Notes under the pieces: generated by a model
Database searches by the model: none
What the model was told of the DNA's origin: nothing
The model's input: the letters and a program-made list of their open reading frames with translations, nothing else
Made by a program: the position numbers and the translations under genes
Origin: Centropus unirufus
Taxonomy: Eukaryota; Chordata; Aves; Cuculiformes; Centropidae
DNA length: 64,000 bases
NCBI GenBank assembly: GCA_013397695.1
Contig: VYZI01000087.1
Span: forward strand, 2,238,731-2,302,730
Direction: 5' to 3'
Part shown: positions 27,071 through 40,500 of the stretch, piece after piece
Numbering within the stretch: position 1 is the stretch's first letter
How the letters are laid out: every line of letters begins with the position of its first letter

Positions 27071-27713
27071 AATCATAGAATCACTGAATGTTTTGGGTTG
27101 GAAGGGACCTCAAAGATCATCCAGTTCCAAAGCCCTTCTACTAGATCAGAATGTTCAGTGCCTCATTCAGCCTGGCCTTGAACACCACTACAGGCGGGGC
27201 ATCCTTGACAGTCTGTTCCAGTGCCTCACAGTAAAAAAATTTCTCCCTAATATCTAATTTAAATCTCCCCACTTTCAGCTTAAGATTGTTACCCATCACC
27301 CTATCACTGTACTCCCTAATAAAGAGCCCACCCCCAGCTTTCCTGTAGGCCCCCTTTAAATATTGGAAGGTGGTTCTAACAGATCCATATCCTTCCTGCG
27401 TTGAGGATTCCAGAACTGAACAAAGAACTCCAGGTGAGGTCTCGCAAGATTAGAGAAAATCGGGAGAATCCCTTCCCTCAGCCTGCTGGTCACACTTTTT
27501 TTGATGCAGGCTGGCATATGGTTTGGTTTTTGGGCTGCAAGCACACGTTGCCAGCTCATATTATACTTCTTATCCACCAGCACCCCAAGTCCTTCTCTTC
27601 AAGGCTACTCTCAAACCATTCTCTGCCCACCCTGCATTTGTGCTTGGGATTGCCTTGACTGAAGTGCAGAATCTTGCACTTGACGTTGTTGAAGTCCATG
27701 AGGTTTGCAAATC
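27071..27713 (-). mobile_element. CR1 LINE 3' fragment, minus orientation
   Basis: The left end reads AATCATAGAATCACTGAATG, then TTTTGGGTTGGAAGGGACCT, the reverse complement of the avian CR1 3' terminus with its octamer-type tail. The homology continues through the usual CR1 3' region (CCAGCTTTCCTGTAGGCCCC; a TGGGATTGCC block near 27,645; CTTGCACTTGACGTTGTTGA near 27,674), ending around 27,713. It is about 640 bp, 5'-truncated as most CR1 copies are. No reverse-transcriptase frame is intact, and short open frames inside it are remnants or chance. Confidence 0.93.
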
Positions 27714-30700
27714 CTTATAAATGCAAGAAGAGGAAAACAAAAGGTTTTCAACATTGTCCTACAGTGAACCATCAGCGGTACATTTTGAAATCGAGGAGGA
27801 GATCAGTCATTAGAAAAGACCTGGGCTCAAAAAGAGGATGCCTCAAGGCCTTCATGCATGTGCTCCGCTCTGTCTTTAGCTTATCTTCTTGTGAAGAGCA
27901 ACTACCCCCAGGAGATGAGAGATAAGGTCAATGGCAAGTTATTGCCAAACTGTGGCTAATTCTATTAGTTTCGTTTTTTTCAAAGAGAGGAAATAATGTA
28001 TGCAGAGCAGCAGATGTTCATAGTGGGTCAGTCAGGAAGTGTGGGGTTGGGTATCTAAAAGACAGATATTTTGGTTTCACGTTTCTCTCAGAGAAAAAAA
28101 CTAAATAGAATTTTTTTTAGCAAAAAAATGCAAAGTTTGAGTTCACCTGTCATTACTTAAGTTATCAATGGACATGTTTCACACTGAAGAAGGCCACTTC
28201 AAGTGAAATACTTCCCATCTGTGGCTGCACTTATTATATTAGCAATTACAATAGGTAAAAACACTGCTTCTTTGCATCATAGCACAGCTAGACAGAACAC
28301 CAATGAGAGATTATTAACTCTCTTCCCACGAGAGCTGAGGCATAATTGGTTTAAAGCTGAAGTTTCACCTACACCTTCATCCAGCACTCATAATGAAAAA
28401 AGGGCAATCCCAGTTTCTGCTGTCCTTGTCTGCCTCTCGCCATCTTCACTCCACCTTGGCCCATGTAGATAAGAAAGAAGAGGGCTCAGACACCCAAGAC
28501 CATGACTTCAAAATACACGTTGTGAATACTGCAAGCAATGGAAAAGAGAGAATCAACTGGAGGTCATTTGTTTAAATTACAAAACAAACAAAAAAATAAT
28601 TTAATTTGGCTTTTCATGATCATTACCTGTTAGCAGTAAACTAACTTATAATCCTTACTGCTGTAAATGTTCATGAAATACTAAAACAGCAAAACCATTC
28701 AGAAGCTCACAGGAGTTGTCCTTGAACAGCTTAGCTGGCTGAAATGCCTGGAATTCGATCTGCATGTTACGTCAGTCAGTTCCATCTCTCTTCTGAGGAA
28801 GAAGATGAAAAGAGTGACTCTAATCAAGCAAAGCATTCTGTGTTGTGCAATTTGTTAATAAAAAATCCACACAGCCAGCAAACAACTGATTGCTGTGAAG
28901 ACAAAAAGAAAATGAAAAATCTATTGTGTCAAGACATCTATGAATACCCTAAAATACATTAAGACATATCACAGTCAATTTGGAAAAAGAAAACAAAAAC
29001 AAAACAAAACATGTAGGCAATGTGCCAGTGATACACTAAGAAAGAGGATTTTCGTGAACAGAAAAATCATCAAGTTTCGTGAAAACCTCCATGATGATTA
29101 AAAAAAAAAAAGCACACTAATAATTTGTGTTGAAATATTCAAGCAGAAAAGTTGAGAGTAAAGCTGCCTTGGAAGTGGTATTTCTTGCTGACATTCATTT
29201 TAGGTACTCTTTTAGACCTTCAAACATCATGGCTTTATTTATGTCTGTGCTGAGAACAAATTTGCTGCTTTCCCAGGCCTCTTCAAAAATGGTGTTTAAT
29301 CATTCTATCAAAAATCAGGCTCTGCAGAAATATTTGGATCAGCTGAAGATAAAACAAGCTGCAGTGGCTCCTTGGTGTTTTGGGGGGCTCCTACATCACG
29401 CTGTTTTGACCATACCTTCTTTTCATTTCTACTGTTTGAATGAAAGATTAATGTGTTGGGGAATGGCTGGTTCCACTGGCATAATGAAGATGCTCTCTAA
29501 TTAGTCTTCCCTTGAAGTGAAGACCAGCAGTATTTCTGGTTATGTTTTAGTTGAAAAAAGACAAGAGAAAAATGGCTGTATTTCTTGTACAGAAGTGCTG
29601 AGTTATTGCAGAGAAGAAAGCCCAGGCAGGGTGACAATCCTCGTTGATTTTACAGGATTTTTTTTTTTTTAAAGAAATTACAGGCACACTTTTAGCAGCT
29701 GATTTGCAACAATTCATCAAAAAACATACCCTAAAATCCCAGGCACACTCTCTATTTCTGATGGGTTTGCCACAGGCCCTGGAGAACAAAGAGCATAATA
29801 GTAAAACAAAGGACCTAACTGAGGTTGTGCTGTGGTTTTGCAGCATCGGGTCACATTTCAGACACCACCATCTGATGTGCTGCTCTTGTGTGACTGCTGT
29901 CAGGTCATTTGTATTCCCACGGGAACATTGGCAGGTAACTCATTTGCTTGTTCGTGCCACTACAGACGGAAGTCAGGGTAGGGCTAAACAAAACCCTTGC
30001 AAAGTATCCAGGACAAACCAGTGTGCTCTATGGAAAGCAGCTGGCAGTTCGTTTTCTTTCCTTATTTGACCCCAAATTGTTTGGACAGCAAATATGATGG
30101 GTGCCAAAATGGCAAAGAGGGACAGCTTCCTGCAGAAAGCATTGCACAGGCAACCTGAGACAACAGCAGCGCTCAAAAAGACTGTGAGCCTGTTTCAAGG
30201 GACTCAAAACTTCCCATTGCCACACGGTCTTCCCAGTTGCCTCACCAGGGTGCTTGCACATCTGCAGATGGTCCGCACAGCATCGGCTTTGCATGTCAGG
30301 GCAGGCTTCCTCCTGGGATCTCAACCACAGCTGCACTCTCTTCTCCTCAGCTCTACAGCTGCTCGTTGGTGACTTTGGGATGCCCCTCCGTGCCTCATTT
30401 TCCCCAGGTGTGAAAAAAGAAGCTTTTCTCTTGCTGAGATCTTCTTGCTTCAGGAGCAGGGAATAGAAGGCAACAGTATGAACAGTATCAGCAACATAAC
30501 ACCACTTATGGTAGCATTATCATTATAATAAACATTGCTATTACTTCTCTAGTGGAATGGAATCTGCACTAATATAGTTTATGTTGCTGTACTTAGAAAT
30601 TACATCTGCATGAGAGTAGCACTGAAAAAAAATATTTGTAATTTTAAGACCATACTTACCTGTATTTTGCTTTTCTCAGCCATCATATGATGAAACTAGG

Positions 30701-33700
30701 CTGGCAAAAAAAAAAAGAAATATATTTCAAAACATCAGTTGTTTGTGGCAACTTTAACATCTTCTCTACTGGTTTCCTGAAGGCAAAGGATTATGTAATA
30801 AAAAGAAAGTGAATATTACAGCACTGAGATTTTAAACTGGGGTGATAAAATGCATTTTAAAACAATACTGGCTCTATCATGTACTTACAAGTAATAAAAC
30901 ATAACAAAGCAGATGATTCATAGGTGCTGCTACTGAGAATGTAACACAGGAGGAGATTGCCAAAGTAATATTTGTATTTATATACATCACATTTATATGT
31001 CCCTTGTGTTTCCTCAAGCTGGAATGCCATGGCATGTGGACTGTAAGCCTCAGTCAGCAAACGCTCCAGCTTTAGTTCTCAGTTGTGAAGAATCAGCAAA
31101 TCTTGCATGAGCTACTTGCTGCCACGGTTTCACGCCAGTGACCCAGAAACAGCCGTGAGCACCTTTGCGTTATTCAGATTCCTAAAGGAGGTTAAAATAT
31201 TACCTGTGCTGTTTGTGAACATTCTGACACTTGTTTTGTTTCAACATGCCAGGATTCCTGCCCTTTCTCCTAGCACCATCTATGTCACCCTCCCTTTCAA
31301 TTATAAACTAGTAATGGCTCAATGAGCCCAAATCTACCTGGGTGTTTCCATCATCGAGATTTGTTATTTATAATTCTGCACATTTCTACAAGCCATGAAG
31401 AAGTCACATCAGTGCACAGTGGGAAGAGGACAGATATTGTCTTATTGATGGACGCTGCAGGGCAGAGGGGAAGGAGCTCTCCAAGCTCCTCTGGCAAATT
31501 ATTCAATTTCCATAAACTGCAGCTTATGCAGCTTCTCCGGCATATAATCAGGATACAAATATAGGTAGGATTCCCACCCTGAGAACCACACCTCCTACAC
31601 CTCTTATCTGTCTCTCTGCTGCATCTGAGAATCTCCAGTTTTTGCTCTGCTGCTGCTTCTGTGATACCACAATGCCACTCACTGCCTACATCCCGTATTA
31701 GCAGACTTTCTGCTCAGGATTCTTTTAGTAGAACTGTTGCTACCTCAGCAGAAGCATGCAAGTTTCTGACTTGGCTCCTAAGCACATTTCTCCACACTGC
31801 ACACTCACTGGGTCTTTTTGACTGTGCCTCTCACAGGGGAAACATAACTGAGAAGCTAAATCTAACTGCATGATCAAAGTCACCTCCAGACGCCCCGTCA
31901 GCCACCAGCACAAGGTCTTCTTCAGCCCTCTGGCAGTTATACCTTACAACAACGAGGAAAGGCACTCTCTGTGCCACAGCCCTTCTTCATCCATCCACAG
32001 AAATTAAATTGCATAACATGACCAAATGCTTTCATCTCACCTTCACCAGTTACATCTGCTCTTCCCAAGGGGGCTGCATTTGGACACATGGTAAAACAAA
32101 TCTAGGAGCTAATCCAGACTAATGCAAGTGATGTTTTGTTTGCCTGACACCAAGAAAAAGAGGGCTGCCTTTCTTCTGCCTTGCACTATATACAATTACA
32201 CCATTACAGTAATTTTTGTGCTTCGAAATCTTGACTTTCTCAGTGATTTTTCTCAGGTTTTATCATTCAACTTATCCACACAGACTACTTAGTGTCTAGT
32301 GATCTCTTTCTAGATAGCTTACAACAAAGATGGATTAAAGAGCAACTTAGCTATTAGCTCAGCTTTTTCAATCTGTCAGCTTGACTTTCTCCCAGTGGCA
32401 GGCCAGTTTAGCAGCTTATCTTCTCAAAACTGCTCTTGCCCATATGACCTGTGTATGAATATAGCACATATCCCATGCTACAGCAGTTTCAGTCCTTTGC
32501 ATGCTATGCATCACTAGCCATTGTATGACAAGCTTTCTTTGGTTTTAGTAATTGCGGCACAAGTACACCCACAGTTGGGCGTCTTATGGCAAATGTTATC
32601 TTGGGATTTAAAAACAGGGAGGTGAACAGTAAGAATAAGCTTAATTGTAGTACAAGTTTAACTAAAATGAAAGCGAAGGTCTACTAAGTTATAACTAGAC
32701 GTGGATGTGGGTTACCCTACTGACCACATCCAGCATATCAGAATAGCTGAGAATCAGATTGAATTCAGACTTTCTTGATAGTTAGATCTATAATTTGATA
32801 CTTTTATAAAATAAAAAGTTTACCAGTAACAGCAGGAAGAAGACCCTAAGGCAAACAAAATTTTTACTGTTGCCATCAGGTTGAAACATCCTTCTTTTAG
32901 ATCTGTTCAAAGCCGGGCTCAAGGCTGTATTTGTTCTTCAGGATTAGTTATATTTTCCTAGGTAATTATTTGCCCTTGGGATGTCTAGCTGATTAGCTTC
33001 CTGATAACCTTGGATGGAGAGCATTAGTGAAGAGCAAAATGACACTATAAATGAAAAAAAAAAAACACTAAAGAGCATGCAAGGAGTCCCTGCCTGGGCA
33101 AGTGCAGATTGATGGGTTGGTTTGGTAGGTTTGTATTTCAAGTCCTTCCTGACTGAAGCTCACATTTAGTACTGAACACAGCTTTGAATGTGCCAATGGC
33201 CAGTGACAATCAATTTTCAGTATGACTACGGAGGAAAGGCTTTCATCAGCCTTTGCAAAACTGTCTGTGAGCCTCTATGAGCATTCACGAATTAAAGATG
33301 CCATCTCCAAACCATACCTTTGAATTTACCCAAAGGCTGGTTTGCTTTCCTAGGTGTGCCATGCGAGGGCAGCAGAGATTGTGGAATGGGGAGCTGCTGT
33401 GCCGGGCTCTGCGGTGACAGAGGTGGCTCTGGCCAGAATGGTGTCACCGGCCACCCTGACTCCATCCTTGGCTGCCTCCATGGCTACTGGGACAGGCTCA
33501 AGCTGTGGGGACTCCTGCCATCTGTGCTGGACATCTCATGAAGGATGTGAGGAGTTGCAGCTGATGTCTGGAGAATCAGATGATAAAGTCCGTACTGAGG
33601 CCACAACACATTAAACTTCTAATGTTTTTAATTTAGTTCTGGTAGGAACGTCAAAAAGCACACACAAAGAGCAGCTCTGCCAGCAAATGTCATGTGTTCC

Positions 33701-33810
33701 CACGTTGGAGTATTAGCACAAGAGCAGTTGAAAAAGGAAAATAGTGAAGGTCAAAAGCCAGTTTTAGAACAGATGCATGTTTGCGTCCCTCTCATTCTGT
33801 GTCCACAAAC

Positions 33811-33870
33811 AGCAGCAAGTTTGTGCAAGAAACTTGTAAGCAAGAAACTTACCTTAGCAGCAAGTTTTGC
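33811..33870. repeat. Four 15-bp units with alternating AAGTTT/AAACTT cores
   Basis: Units at 33,811, 33,826, 33,841 and 33,856 read AGCAGCAAGTTTGTG, CAAGAAACTTGTAAG, CAAGAAACTTACCTT and AGCAGCAAGTTTTGC. The first and last share AGCAGCAAGTTT; the middle two share CAAGAAACTT. CAAGTTT (33,816-33,822) and AAACTTG (33,830-33,836) also form a small inverted repeat. Confidence 0.75.
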
Positions 33871-33926
33871 CAAAGCAGACACCGAGCCTGCAAACTTTCA
33901 GCCTCCCAAAAAATTGTAAAGAAATT

Positions 33927-33968
33927 GCAAACAAATATCTGCAAATAAATGTTCGCAAATATATGAAA
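33927..33968. repeat. Three 14-bp imperfect tandem units
   Basis: Units at 33,927, 33,941 and 33,955 read GCAAACAAATATCT, GCAAATAAATGTTC and GCAAATATATGAAA. The shared core is GCAAAYAWAT. They begin 57 bases after the 15-bp repeat cluster. Confidence 0.75.
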
Positions 33969-34554
33969 ACAAAGTAGAGTAACGGGAAATACTGAGTGGA
34001 TTTCATGAGAGGCAGCACTGCTCACCGTACCTATAAAGCAGAGAGTGGAAACCAAAGCCTGTGTGCACCTTTCATGCCTTGGAATAGGAAAAGTCCAGCA
34101 CCAGGATTTCGGCTGCACCTGACCTTGATTTCCAAAGTTTTGATTAAGTCTGACTTGGTTACACTCGGTGGTTATGTTACAGAGAAGGCATCGGTGTCAT
34201 TCATCATCCCATGAGGCCAAACCACAGCTCCAATTCTTTCTTGTGTACTTGTAGCGTTGCCATGAGGTGGAGCCATGTACCAAATCCCAGCCGCGAGTAA
34301 CCGCTACGAAGAACTTTTAGCTCTTTTTTATGTCACATCAGGCAAGCTGAGCCGGTCTCTAGGTCAGCTGATTGCTGACAAGCACTGATAAATCAAGCAG
34401 AAAGCGCTGATGATAATGCTGCTCATAACTGATCCGGTGCTATAGGCGCTATTCCAGAGCAGGTTAGCCATTGCCCCCAACCCCAGTCAGGCAATGGGAT
34501 TGGCTCAGGGTGCAGCCAGCCACCCAGACCCGAGCTGATGAGACAGGGGTTTAG

Positions 34555-34572
34555 GTTTCTGTTTCAGTTTTC
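34555..34572. promoter_or_regulatory. Candidate ISRE / IRF site cluster
   Basis: GTTTCTGTTTCAGTTTTC contains an exact GTTTCNNTTTC match to the interferon-stimulated response element (34,555-34,565) followed at the same spacing by a third TTTC-type half-site. AAACCACAG, a RUNX-type motif, lies about 340 bp away at 34,219-34,227. The site is about 16 kb upstream of the PLCG2 promoter. Motif matches of this length occur by chance, so function is unproven. Confidence 0.35.
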
Positions 34573-37500
34573 GGCTGTTTTGCTGTCCTGACTACCCTTT
34601 GAAAGGCCACTTTATTCTGAGGCTTAAAAAAGGTCATACAAGTTTGAATGGATAAACCCTGACGTGGAGAGGCAGCTACGGGTACTTTTCTCTAAGCTGC
34701 CTCTCAGTCCTCTAATCTTCTTTTCCGCTATAAACTGAAATCTTCAGCTTTGCCTACAAGACTACAATGTGCTTCTTTACACCTCTGTGCCTGAGGGACA
34801 CTGTGCCTGCTGTCTGCCAGGGCGGGTTGCATTGCTCCACCCAGATGACTGCAGGTGCCCTGGGAAGCCAAGCCTGTTTGCAGAAACTGGGCAGTGTCTG
34901 AACAAAAATCCTGTATGTCTGATGTCAGCAAGGAGGGATAGATGTTATGAACTGCTCCAAATGAAGCACTGTAGTTTGGTTTCATTTGGATCAGTCCACC
35001 TTGATATAGCTATTCTTTTTCTGGTATGATTTTCAGGAATTTTCAGGAAAATTAAAAACCTGAAAGGTTTTAATTTTTCTGGAACACTATTTTCCATTAA
35101 AAACAAGCATCTTGGAAAAAGTCCCAATATGGTCAGAATAACAAGGCTGTAATACTGAAAGGCATAAAACATGTGATTGTACATCTTTCAATACTTGGGG
35201 TCTATTAAGCTGTAAATCCCATCTGTTATGCACAAGGAGACTACTGAACCTCCTGATAAGAGAGGTGCGAATTGTCTGAAAATAGATCATGCAATAACAT
35301 TTTCTAATATTTGGTGTAATAAAGGAAATATTGCAGTGAGTTACCTCACTGATATGTAACTCTCTCTTGGCAAATCTTCCACAGTAAGGTTATAATAGCA
35401 TCACTCTTTGGCATCTCTGCCAGATACTCAACTCTTTATTTTCTGTTCTGTCATATAAGCTGAGTAATTTATATGCCTGTTCAATACAAAAGGTGCTTAT
35501 TATATGTTTGAAGGAAGAGATTTGACAATACCTGCCTTGTAAGAAATACCGAGTCGTAGAGAGAAAAGGCAAAGGAAAATGCTGTAAATCAAAAGGTGAC
35601 AAGGCAGTTTTCAGATGGAGGATTAGAACATTGTTCAGGGTTCCACAAACAAATGTGTTGAATTATAGACAAAAAGCCGCTTTCTAGCATTTGTCCCCTG
35701 TTGCTGCAATCCTTTTAGGGACATAAATCCCACTGAAGTCAAATCATGTCTATAAACTAAATTCCAAAATTAATCCATAAGTAGAATTTGTCATGGAAAT
35801 GCTTATTATTAGGTTGATTTGTACAAGATGTATAGATATGACTTCAAATAAAAGCAACATTATGGAAAAAATTACGTCAATTGCAGTTTGTCTGAATAAG
35901 GACTGCACAGTATGAATGCTCTCCCAAAATAACACATCTGCAGTGATCTAAGTGAAGCTCAGCTAACATTCCCTGCACCGTATTTTTACGCAGGTAGCTT
36001 TGCATGACTGCTTAACCACAGCTCTAAAATGACATCGATCCCTAGCTCTGACAAATGTATAGCTGGAGAGCCCCTTGCTCTACCCAGTGAGAAAGAGCAG
36101 TGATGGGCACTGGCCTGATGCCAGCACTGCTCTTCAATCCATATAAAGATGCAAGCAGATATATTTTAGCTGAGGCAGTAAAATCACATCACCACTTGTA
36201 ATTGTGCTGAAATGTGCCATCACAGGTCTGCCTCCTGCCATACAGGCCAGCAACTGGGGACACAACTTGGAGAGCTTAAATAAGGCAAGAGAAGGAGGTG
36301 ACAGAAAGCCCGTTTGGATGAGGGAACGGGTGGCAACGTAGCTGCAATGGAGCTGTGAAAAGCTGCTGCCTGGGTCTCCTTTCCTGCAGATGATGAGGCT
36401 ACTTAATGCCAACCCAGCAGGCAGGATTCAGGGCACAAAATATTAGGTAAGTTGAGTGCCAAGAACTGATCGTGCAAACTGCCTTAATACCCCTGAGCAA
36501 GGCAAAGGAGAATGCCTGAGCACCGTGGGAAAGAGCAGCTTGTCGTGGACAAACACCCAACATTATCAATCTAATGCTGAACTCCCCCCCGAAGGGCCTT
36601 ACAGCACAAGCACAACCAGCTTGTGCTGGTCCATACTCCCCTGCTGTCCAAGGCAGAGCTGCTCTACCAGCAGCCCACTTCTAGGCCTTCTCCAGGGTGA
36701 TTATCCTGTTGTCCCTGTGCCCGGGACACCACTGCGCACCTCAGTGACCCTCAGCAGCCTCAGGGAGCAGTGTTCATCCTGCTCCAGGACAGAACCGGGC
36801 CTTCGCAACATCATAAAGGAACAGCAGACCAAGGCATGGGAGGAGAAATTCATCCTCCGTTCAGCTTACCCTTGCAGCAGAGATGACATTTCCTGCTCTG
36901 AGACTGGAAGTCCAGACCTTGATTCAGAGAGCAAGGCGAGTTCCTCATTAGTTCTCAATTAAAACAGAAAACAAATAAACAGAAAGATCATTACCACAGA
37001 AGATGGAAAAGGACATTCTCTTTCACAGAGCAGTCCAGTTGGAAAAGCAAAACCACCTTCACATTGCACTGGGGAGAAGAACTTAGGTCACTGCTCTTTT
37101 AAAGAGGCAGCTCAGGTAAGAGCCTGGTGGCAAGGGGTATAATCCTTCCTCTAGAGGAGCTGCTGAACTGTGAACACACAGAAGTGGATTTCCAAGTCCA
37201 GAAATACCTGCTGCCTTGAGTGACCTACTTTTTTATGCACGCTATGTGAATAAGGTTGGGTGATATTTAGTTCAATGCTGAAAAATAAAACTGTTGGGTA
37301 GCCACAGTTATCACATCTGATGAAGTCCATGGAAAACCTCACTGTCCCATGACAGGGGTTATTGGATGCTACTCCATTCCAGGTGAATGTTTGGGGTACA
37401 TAGCTAGCAAATACACAGCCATTTTTTAAAATTAAACATAATCATTTGCTTATCAGATCCAACAGGAGGTTTTCTTATAACTATGCATGGTAATTTACCA

Positions 37501-40500
37501 AATGTGGAGTTTTTAATATTATCTCATAAATAACTGGAAAAAAAAAGGAAGGTATTTTCATGCTGGGAATCCAAGCAGTCCTGTGCTTCTGGGTGACCAA
37601 GGATGACTGAATGAGGCTCTCAGCAGGATGAGCGCACTGGCAAATGCAGCTTTAACATTGGCCTTGCCACATAGCACAAACCACACCCACTATAAAATCC
37701 CACCCTATATCACATATTGCTCTTTGCCTGTCTATGGGCGAGTAGATATCTCACAACACCTCCTTGCCATTATTTTGGTTCATCCAGGCCAGGGAATGTT
37801 CAGCTAGTTCTGTACCCAACCATTGCTAGTTGAGTTTTCACTGAGATTCAAAACATTTGTCACCCATATCGGGAAGAGAAAAGAATTAACAAATTAATAG
37901 CTCTTTAAGATTTCAAATTAATTTCTAATGCCTGTGCTATATGACTAGCAAATATTTCACAAGTTGGGGTTGAGTATGATATTTGCTGGTACTTTCACTT
38001 TATACAGATCTTTATTTTAATTTTTTAACAATATCTGATCTCTTGATACATAACTCAATTAAATTAAAGAACTCTCATCAAAGTGACCCCCAATTGCCAG
38101 CTAGAAAATTAACCCTGCTGGTTGTAGCCCAAAAACCTGGGATGTTTTATCTCCCTTTTTATCCCAGAATGAGATCTTGGCACCCTAATTCACAGGCACC
38201 AGAGCTGATCTCCAAAGAGAGTTGCAATCAAGTCAACTCTTTCTTTGCAGCACAAAGGAAATCACATTTCTTTGAAACACCGAGGAAATCTGAATGTGTG
38301 TTCCTGTTTAGCATGATTAAGGTGTCACATAGCACTCCCACGCACCCCGACACAGAGAACTTCTTGCCGGCTGCTGATGTCAAAGCAAATCAGCTGAAAA
38401 CACAGAGGGGTTCTGAGAAACACAACTAGGGCATGCCAGGCAGGCTGCCAACGAGCCACCCTGTGTCATACAGACCACACAGCCTCAAGGGCCAACTCCA
38501 CGCCGGGGATGGGGACAACAGGGCAATGTCCCCTGCCCCCTCAGCAGGTTTATAATACAGGCACGGGCACACATCTTTTGCATGTAGGAATTTCTGCATG
38601 GGAGCTGTTTGCTGCTGGTTATAAAACCCTGATCGATAACCCATCTCCAAGGGGTGCCTTTGTTTTTGGATTTGCTCAACCTTCTTTGCTTGTGCTGTCT
38701 TGGTCCCAGTCACCTGGCACACCTCTCTGAATCCCACTTCTGTCTCCTGTAGCCCTGATGGTTCTGGCTGCCATCCTCTCGTTTTTCTGCTGCTTTTTCT
38801 TCCTTATATTTTTGCTTGTGTCTTGCTTTTTGTCCATTGTTAACATTAATAATTTAGGGAATTGTCTGCCTCTGCTGAAATCAGCTCCTGTGCTATTGCC
38901 GCTAAGTGCTGGGCCTGGGCCCAAGAACCACTATGACAGAACCCAAACGAAGCAAGCAAAATGAAATGAAAGCAGAGGAAAACAGGCACTTCATCCTTCA
39001 CCAGCAACCCCATGAGTTTTTGTGGGGATGCCCAAAGCCTAAGAAACATGAGCTCCAAATTCCAGTTGAAATCCCTTATTTTTCAAAGCTCTCCCACACA
39101 TGTCATGGTTCTGAGGCTGGATGAAACCAGCGACAATGCAGGAGCCCCACAAAGTCCATATCACCCCCAAGGAAAAGCTGCTTAGATACAGGCAAATGGG
39201 ACTGACTCAGTGGAAAATAAATCACTCTGTCTCCCTTCAGGTGTTCACCTAATAAAAATTACAAAGGATCAAAGTGTTTCTGCAGAGATATTGATCCAGG
39301 TGGTTCTTTCTAAGCCCTCTCTTCCACCTCCTTTCCACTGTTAGGGAAATTAAAAAGAAATGGCCAATTTCCAAGAGCTACACCAACTTCATGCACAAGA
39401 CCTTATTTTTAGGCTGTTTGCTCTCTTGATGTCAATCCACCTCCTTGCAAGGGAGAGGAAGAAAAGCACCTTGTGTCTCAAGCCAGTGGGCACCAAGTTC
39501 CCCTTATTTTCTTCTCTGGCATACCCAGCAACACTGCTGATGGCCACACTAGGGCACACGGTCAGCAGCAGAGGGCATGGTCACTGTCTAGAAGAGACTA
39601 CTTCCTTCAGCCCAGGGCTTTAATGTCTCCGCGAGGGAGACAGAATAAACAACAAGACAACGCAGACAATGATTTAGGAACCAGGTATGCAGACAGTTTG
39701 ACTAAGGCTGAGAGGATAAATTCATCTAATATAACATCACTGAAGCTCACCTCTCAACCATGTTGTTGAGCCATACAGCTGGGTTTCTCTGTCCTTCCTG
39801 GAAAAGCACTTTAGCAGGAGGTTTTGTGTTTTGTTTTTTTAAACCAGCTGGGTTAAGTGATTTCCCTCAAACATACACACAGGCTGCAGCTCTCCCCTGA
39901 TAACAGCAGAGGACTTGTGCAAGGTCCTTGGCTCCCACCAAGAGCTTCCAGCACCCCGCAGAGGGACCCAGGCCCAGCACACAGCGTAGCCTGGCTCATC
40001 CTACAAGTCAGGGCCAGGAGGATTACTGGAAGCATAACAAAAACACCAGCACACAAATCCCAGCTTGCGTACCTGGGGAGCGGGCATGCCAAGGAAGGTG
40101 TGGACACCCAGTGCCTCCACCTGCCTCCTCCTCAAGGGCTTGGCTAAACTCCCCCTGGAGCCACAGCCCTGGCTGTTGGGGACCCAGCACTTCACCACCA
40201 AACCCTCAACTGAATTCAAGTCACGTCCTTACTCCAGTGTTTGCTAACCACTTGCAGCATCCAATAGGCAGAGAAGTAAGGAAATCCTTCTCTTACCCAC
40301 TGATGTTTGAAGTTCTTGGAGGCTGGGCAGGAATGCGGTGCCAGTTGTGATGGGTTATGGACAGAAGCCAGAGCAGCGTACCATAGTCACGTAATTAAAT
40401 AACAAGAACACATTAAGCAATCTCTGTGCTTCATGTTGACAAGCCTGAAGGAAAGAACAGAACATGTAATCAAATGGGGCGGGGGGTCTTTCGTTATTAT

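Noticed and set aside
27356..27658. Open frames inside the CR1 copy
   Set aside because: They lie in the CR1 3' segment in the wrong frame or strand to be intact ORF2, and no reverse-transcriptase motif is present.
36456..36962. 168-codon plus-strand open frame
   Set aside because: Ser/Cys/Pro-rich, low-similarity composition with no motif and no clear splice or promoter signals; a chance frame in a locally GC-rich patch.
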